Positions 60,464 to 64,000 of a stretch of 64,000 nt of DNA are shown in pieces. The DNA lies in the NCBI GenBank assembly GCA_900543625.1, contig UQSF01000007.1, positions 1 through 64,000 on the forward strand, read 5' to 3'. The position numbers were made by a program, and so were the translations under genes. The first letter of the stretch is position 1. The number at the start of each line of letters is the position of its first letter. The DNA comes from an uncultured Eubacteriales bacterium. GTDB lineage: Bacteria > Bacillota > Clostridia > Oscillospirales > Oscillospiraceae. Under the pieces are notes generated by a model. That model searched no databases, was not told where the DNA came from, and saw nothing but the letters and a program-made list of their open reading frames with translations.

Positions 60464-62881
60464 ATGGACGAATTTGATCGCTCGCCAGAGGACATTTCTT
60501 TTGATCTGAATGCGGAGGAATTCTCCCTGGAATCCATTCTGGACGAATATAAAGATTTTCAGACGGAAAAACCGGCGCCGCGTCCGCGCCCGGCTTACCG
60601 CAGCCGCCCCGTCACAGCGGAGATGATCGAGGAAGCGGAAGCGGCCGACGCCGAGACCGAGGACATCCTCATGTCCGCCGAGCTCGACAGTGCGCTGGAC
60701 GATGCCGAAAGCACGCAGGCACAAACCGCACCCGTGCATGAGGATCACGACGTCAAGCGCTATCAGCCGAAGCGCCAGCGCGACCATGCGACCGCAGCCG
60801 AGATCGAAAAGTGGAACGAGACGAAGGCCGGCGCCAAGCGTCTGGCACAAAAAGGGCTCTCAGGGCTCAAGAGCTTCGCCTCCAAGCTCTCGGAGGTCGT
60901 GCCGGACGAGCCGGTCGAGCCTGAGGATGACCTGCCGGAGGAGGATGCATCCATCCCCGTCTCCGCCCCGCCGGATGTGCCGGAGGGCCTGTATGACGCT
61001 GAGCCCGAGCCGGAAGAGCCGACGCGTGTGTTTCAGGCCATCACCGAGGAAGGCGCGGAGAGCGGCGACGCTGCCTACGCCCGCGCGAGAAACTACGCGC
61101 GCGCCGACGAGGATGACGCGCCCGCCCGCCGCAGCTTTCAGGACTCGGTGCTCAACCCGCTCATGGCGCGGCTGGCTGCCGTGGCCTACCGCGTGCGCGC
61201 GCACAACAACGCCGTGCATGCCTCGGCTGACGCCGAGGAGGCGCTCGGCCCGGAGCCGAGTGCGGAGGACGCCGCAAAGTATTACGGCGGTCAGGTCAAA
61301 TCCCTGCGCTTTCGCTGCCGCGCGGCCATGCTCGTGTGCATCCCGCTGATCTACATCTCGCTCGGTCTGCCGGTGTTCGGTGTGCTCAAAAGCAGCCCGA
61401 CCGTCGCCGCGCTCGTGTGTCTGATGATGCAGCTGACCGTGATGCTCATCGGGCTGGACGTGATCACCAACGGCTTTTTCAACCTCGTGCGCCGCACGCC
61501 GGGACTGGAATCGCTCGTGTTTCTCAACTGTGTCTTTTCCGCGCTGGATGCGGTCGTGCTGGCCGTCACCGGTTCGGATGCCGTGGGTCTGCCGTTTTGC
61601 GCCGTGTCCGCGTTTTCCGTCGCCTGCTGCCTGTGGAGCGCGCTGAACACCTGCCGCGGCTTTAAGTACACGTTCCGCACGCTCGCCGTCGACAAAGACC
61701 CCTACACCGTCAGCGCAGACAGCGAGGTCGTCAAGGACAGCATCACCGTGCTCAAGTCCAAGCGCGACACGGCGGGCTTCATCCACCGCAGCGAGGAGGC
61801 CGGCCCGGCCGACACGATCTATGCCGGTCTCGCGCCGTATCTCATCGCCGCGTCCGTGATCCTCGGCCTGCTTGCCACGATCCTCTGCGGCAACTACGCC
61901 AACATCCTGCACGTGTTCGCCGCCGTTACCGCACCGTGTGCGCCGTTTGCGGCGCTGGTCGCGTTCGCCGTCCCGTTCCGGACGGCCGCGCGCAAGCTCG
62001 CCCAGACCGGCAGCGCCATCGCCGGCTGGAACGGTGCGAGCGATATCGGCCGCAGCAAGCACCTGATCGTGACGGATAAGGATCTGTTCACCGCGCGCAA
62101 CATCTCGATCGAGGACATCCGCATTCTCGACGGTGCGTTCCCGGACAAGGTCATCTCCTACACCGGCAGCGTGATCGTCGCCTCCGGCAGCTGCCTCGCC
62201 TCCGTGTTCACCGATCTCATGCAGCGCAACAACTGCGCGCTCATGCCGGTCGACTCGTTCACCTGCAACGAGAGCGGCGGCCTGACGGCACTGGTCAACG
62301 GCGAGGAAGTGCTCGTCGGCAGCAGCGCCTTCATGAATCTCAAGGGCGTGCATCTGCCGCAGCAGCTCAACGTCAAAAACGCCGTATTCGCGTCCATCAA
62401 TGGGCTGTTCGTCGCAAGCTTCAAGATCAAGTACGTGCCGGTGCAGTCGGTGCAGAACGCACTCTTCGGCCTGCTGCGCACGCGCATCGCGCCGATCTTC
62501 GCCGTGCGTGACTTCAACATCACGCCGCTGATGCTCAGCCAGAAGTTCAAGATGTCCACCGACGGCTTTGACTTCCCGGCGTACTCCAAGCGCTACGCCA
62601 TGTCGGCCGCCGAGCCCTCGGACTACACGCAGACCGCGGGCATCGTGGCGCGCGACGGCCTCGGTCCGCTCGTCGGCGTCGCCGGAACCGGCCGACAGCT
62701 CTTTCAGGCGGTGCGCATCTGCGTCATCCTTGCCCTGCTGTGCACGGTCGTCGGCGTCATACTGATGTTTGCCCTGTGCGCCATCGGCGCGTTCGATTCC
62801 GCCACAGTCGGCAACCTCTTCGTGTATATGGGCCTGTGGCTCGTTCCTGTCATATTGCTGAATTTCGGCCTGAAACGCTGA
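60464..62881 (+). CDS. Large membrane protein resembling a catalytically dead P-type ATPase
   Basis: An 805-aa protein with a ~190-residue acidic, disordered N-terminus, four or more helices around residues 280-390 and 455-510, and a C-terminal pair (about 740-800). In the cytoplasmic part, LIVTDKDLFTARNISIEDIR occupies the place of the P-type ATPase DKTGTLT, and VLVGSSAFMNLKGV, ASINGLFVASFKI resemble the N-domain edge of heavy-metal ATPases. The essential Asp context and Walker-like elements are altered, so ATPase activity is unlikely. It has an AAAAGGAGTTGACC ribosome site. Confidence 0.65.
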   Translation: MDEFDRSPEDISFDLNAEEFSLESILDEYKDFQTEKPAPRPRPAYRSRPVTAEMIEEAEAADAETEDILMSAELDSALDDAESTQAQTAPVHEDHDVKRYQPKRQRDHATAAEIEKWNETKAGAKRLAQKGLSGLKSFASKLSEVVPDEPVEPEDDLPEEDASIPVSAPPDVPEGLYDAEPEPEEPTRVFQAITEEGAESGDAAYARARNYARADEDDAPARRSFQDSVLNPLMARLAAVAYRVRAHNNAVHASADAEEALGPEPSAEDAAKYYGGQVKSLRFRCRAAMLVCIPLIYISLGLPVFGVLKSSPTVAALVCLMMQLTVMLIGLDVITNGFFNLVRRTPGLESLVFLNCVFSALDAVVLAVTGSDAVGLPFCAVSAFSVACCLWSALNTCRGFKYTFRTLAVDKDPYTVSADSEVVKDSITVLKSKRDTAGFIHRSEEAGPADTIYAGLAPYLIAASVILGLLATILCGNYANILHVFAAVTAPCAPFAALVAFAVPFRTAARKLAQTGSAIAGWNGASDIGRSKHLIVTDKDLFTARNISIEDIRILDGAFPDKVISYTGSVIVASGSCLASVFTDLMQRNNCALMPVDSFTCNESGGLTALVNGEEVLVGSSAFMNLKGVHLPQQLNVKNAVFASINGLFVASFKIKYVPVQSVQNALFGLLRTRIAPIFAVRDFNITPLMLSQKFKMSTDGFDFPAYSKRYAMSAAEPSDYTQTAGIVARDGLGPLVGVAGTGRQLFQAVRICVILALLCTVVGVILMFALCAIGAFDSATVGNLFVYMGLWLVPVILLNFGLKR

Positions 62882-63007
62882 GTTTTCATATTTATGATTG
62901 CCAAGAGTTTCGAAATCGTGTATACTTTTATAGTCATGTGTTAAATACAGCACGTGGCTTCCGGAGTTGGAATTTCCGATAGTTAATATAGAAGGAGAGT
63001 ACACTAC

Positions 63008-64000
63008 ATGAGCTACGAAACCAAGAACATCCGTAACGTGTGCCTGCTCGGACATGGCGGCAGCGGCAAGACCACGCTCGCCGAGAGCATGCTGTACCTG
63101 ACCGGTGCGATCGACCGTCAGGGCAAAACTGCCGACGGCAACACCGTCTGTGACTACGATCCCGAGGAGATCAAGCGCAAAATCACGATCTCGACCAGCA
63201 TCGCGCCGGTCAACTTCGGCGGCTGCAAGATCAACATCCTCGATTGCCCGGGCTTTTTTGACTTTGCGGGTGACGCTCGCTGCGCCATGCGCGCGGCTGA
63301 GGCCGGCATGATCTTCTGCACCGCGAAAGACGGCATCGCCGTCGGCGCGGAGCGCTGCTGGAAATACCTCAAGAGCGAGAACATCCCCTGCCTGTTCTAC
63401 ATCTCCAAGACCGACGAGGATCACGGCGATTTTGCCGGTGTCCTCTCCGCCCTGCAGGACAAGTACGGCAGCGCCGTCTGCGCGGTCACCGCGCCGATGA
63501 GCGACGGAACGGGCGTCATCGACCTCGTGCACAACGTCGCCTATCAGACCAAGGGCAACAAGACCGAGAAGATCGCCGTTCCCGCCGCCGACGCCGACAT
63601 GGTCGAGTCGCTGCGCGAGACGCTCTTTGAGGCGGCCGCCGGCGCTGATGAGGCGCTCATGGAGAAATATTTCGAGGACATGATGCTCTCTGAGGAGGAC
63701 ACCGTCAAGGGTCTTCGTCTGGGTCTGAAGGACCGCACCGTGTTCCCCGTGCTCTGCGGCGCTGCCGGCAGCGGCATCGGCACCGAGAGCGTGCTGCGGG
63801 CGATCGTCGATTACGTGCCCAGCCCGGCCGACATCGGTGAGGTCGCCACGGCAGACGGCGGCAAGCTCGCCGTCAACCCGAACGGCCCTGTGTGCGCGTT
63901 CGTGTTCAAGACCATTTCCGACCAGTTCGGCAAGTACTCCTTCATCAAGGTGCTGTCCGGCAAGGTCGTGTCCGATCTGTCTCTGCGCAACATGCGCACG
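63008..64000 (+). CDS. Elongation factor G-like GTPase (3' truncated by window)
   Basis: The first 331 codons of an EF-G/TetM-class translational GTPase. G1 is GHGGSGKTTL, G2 lies in KRKITISTSI, G3 is DCPGFFDF, and the G4 position reads SKTD instead of NKxD. The start ATG follows GAAGGAGAGTACACTAC. These features suit an EF-G paralogue (fusA2-like) rather than the main fusA; the end is outside the window. Confidence 0.88.
   Translation, partial: MSYETKNIRNVCLLGHGGSGKTTLAESMLYLTGAIDRQGKTADGNTVCDYDPEEIKRKITISTSIAPVNFGGCKINILDCPGFFDFAGDARCAMRAAEAGMIFCTAKDGIAVGAERCWKYLKSENIPCLFYISKTDEDHGDFAGVLSALQDKYGSAVCAVTAPMSDGTGVIDLVHNVAYQTKGNKTEKIAVPAADADMVESLRETLFEAAAGADEALMEKYFEDMMLSEEDTVKGLRLGLKDRTVFPVLCGAAGSGIGTESVLRAIVDYVPSPADIGEVATADGGKLAVNPNGPVCAFVFKTISDQFGKYSFIKVLSGKVVSDLSLRNMRT

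Noticed and set aside
60860..63532. 890-codon minus-strand open frame
   Set aside because: It is antisense to the 805-residue membrane protein and the EF-G-like start, and its Asp/His/Arg-rich sequence is a complement artefact.

Overview
The window looks like chromosome of a spore-forming, GC-rich gut-type member of the class Clostridia, most likely Oscillospiraceae/Ruminococcaceae. That placement is an inference from gene content: spoIIAA-spoIIAB-sigF, spoIIID, spoVAD-spoVAE and ypeB for sporulation and germination, Firmicutes-type T-box leaders, PyrR attenuation, an anaerobic 2-oxoacid:ferredoxin oxidoreductase and a ricT-holB pair. No rRNA genes, CRISPR arrays or intact insertion sequences were seen.

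Region 1 (about 1-13,400) is accessory DNA with visibly lower GC and many broken genes. It holds a heterodimeric ABC exporter (first subunit cut by the window edge), a 3'-damaged conjugative-element sigma factor, a serine recombinase, several XRE regulators (one a fragment), a SLOG-fold protein, a BlaI/BlaR1-like regulator-protease pair with twin operators, a decapitated histidine kinase, a DUF3847 protein and a DUF6017-type replication-initiator-like protein. No relaxase, coupling protein or tyrosine integrase is visible, so this reads as the worn edge of one or more integrative elements. It stops at a tRNA-Val(GAC) gene whose 3' end faces the element, a common integration geometry.

Region 2 (13.4-31.2 kb) is core genome: envelope proteins with zinc-ribbon, BIG2 or PASTA domains, ypeB, divergent gltX and trpS, tagO-wecB for envelope polysaccharide, three small linked orphan proteins, a phosphodiesterase, a FabG-like reductase, holB-ricT, and the rpmH-rnpA-yidD-yidC-jag-acpP cluster. 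rpmH is preceded by a WYL regulator instead of dnaA.

Region 3 (31.2-44.5 kb) carries a phnD-phnC-phnE transporter behind a long structured leader ending in an intrinsic terminator, three small orphan proteins, spoIIID with a sigma-E-like promoter, spoVAD-spoVAE, the kor operon (ferredoxin, alpha, beta, gamma) with an upstream P-loop NTPase, a formate/nitrite channel and the spoIIA operon.

Region 4 (44.5-64 kb) carries valS behind a T-box, a thioredoxin-reductase-like flavoprotein lacking the usual NADPH motifs, glnS, pyrR-uraA behind an attenuator, an aminotransferase, an EamA transporter, an orphan transcribed non-coding unit beside tRNA-Leu(TAG), a T-box-controlled YkvI-like transporter, a DapF-fold protein beside a rhomboid-like pseudoprotease, rlmB, an 805-residue membrane protein that resembles a P-type ATPase without its catalytic motif, and the start of an EF-G-like GTPase.

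The most promising unexplained items are the phn leader RNA, the pseudo-ATPase, the flavoprotein lacking NADPH motifs, the orphan RNA near tRNA-Leu and the BlaR1-like protease with a non-penicillin sensor domain. No single clearly new multi-gene system could be proven from sequence alone.
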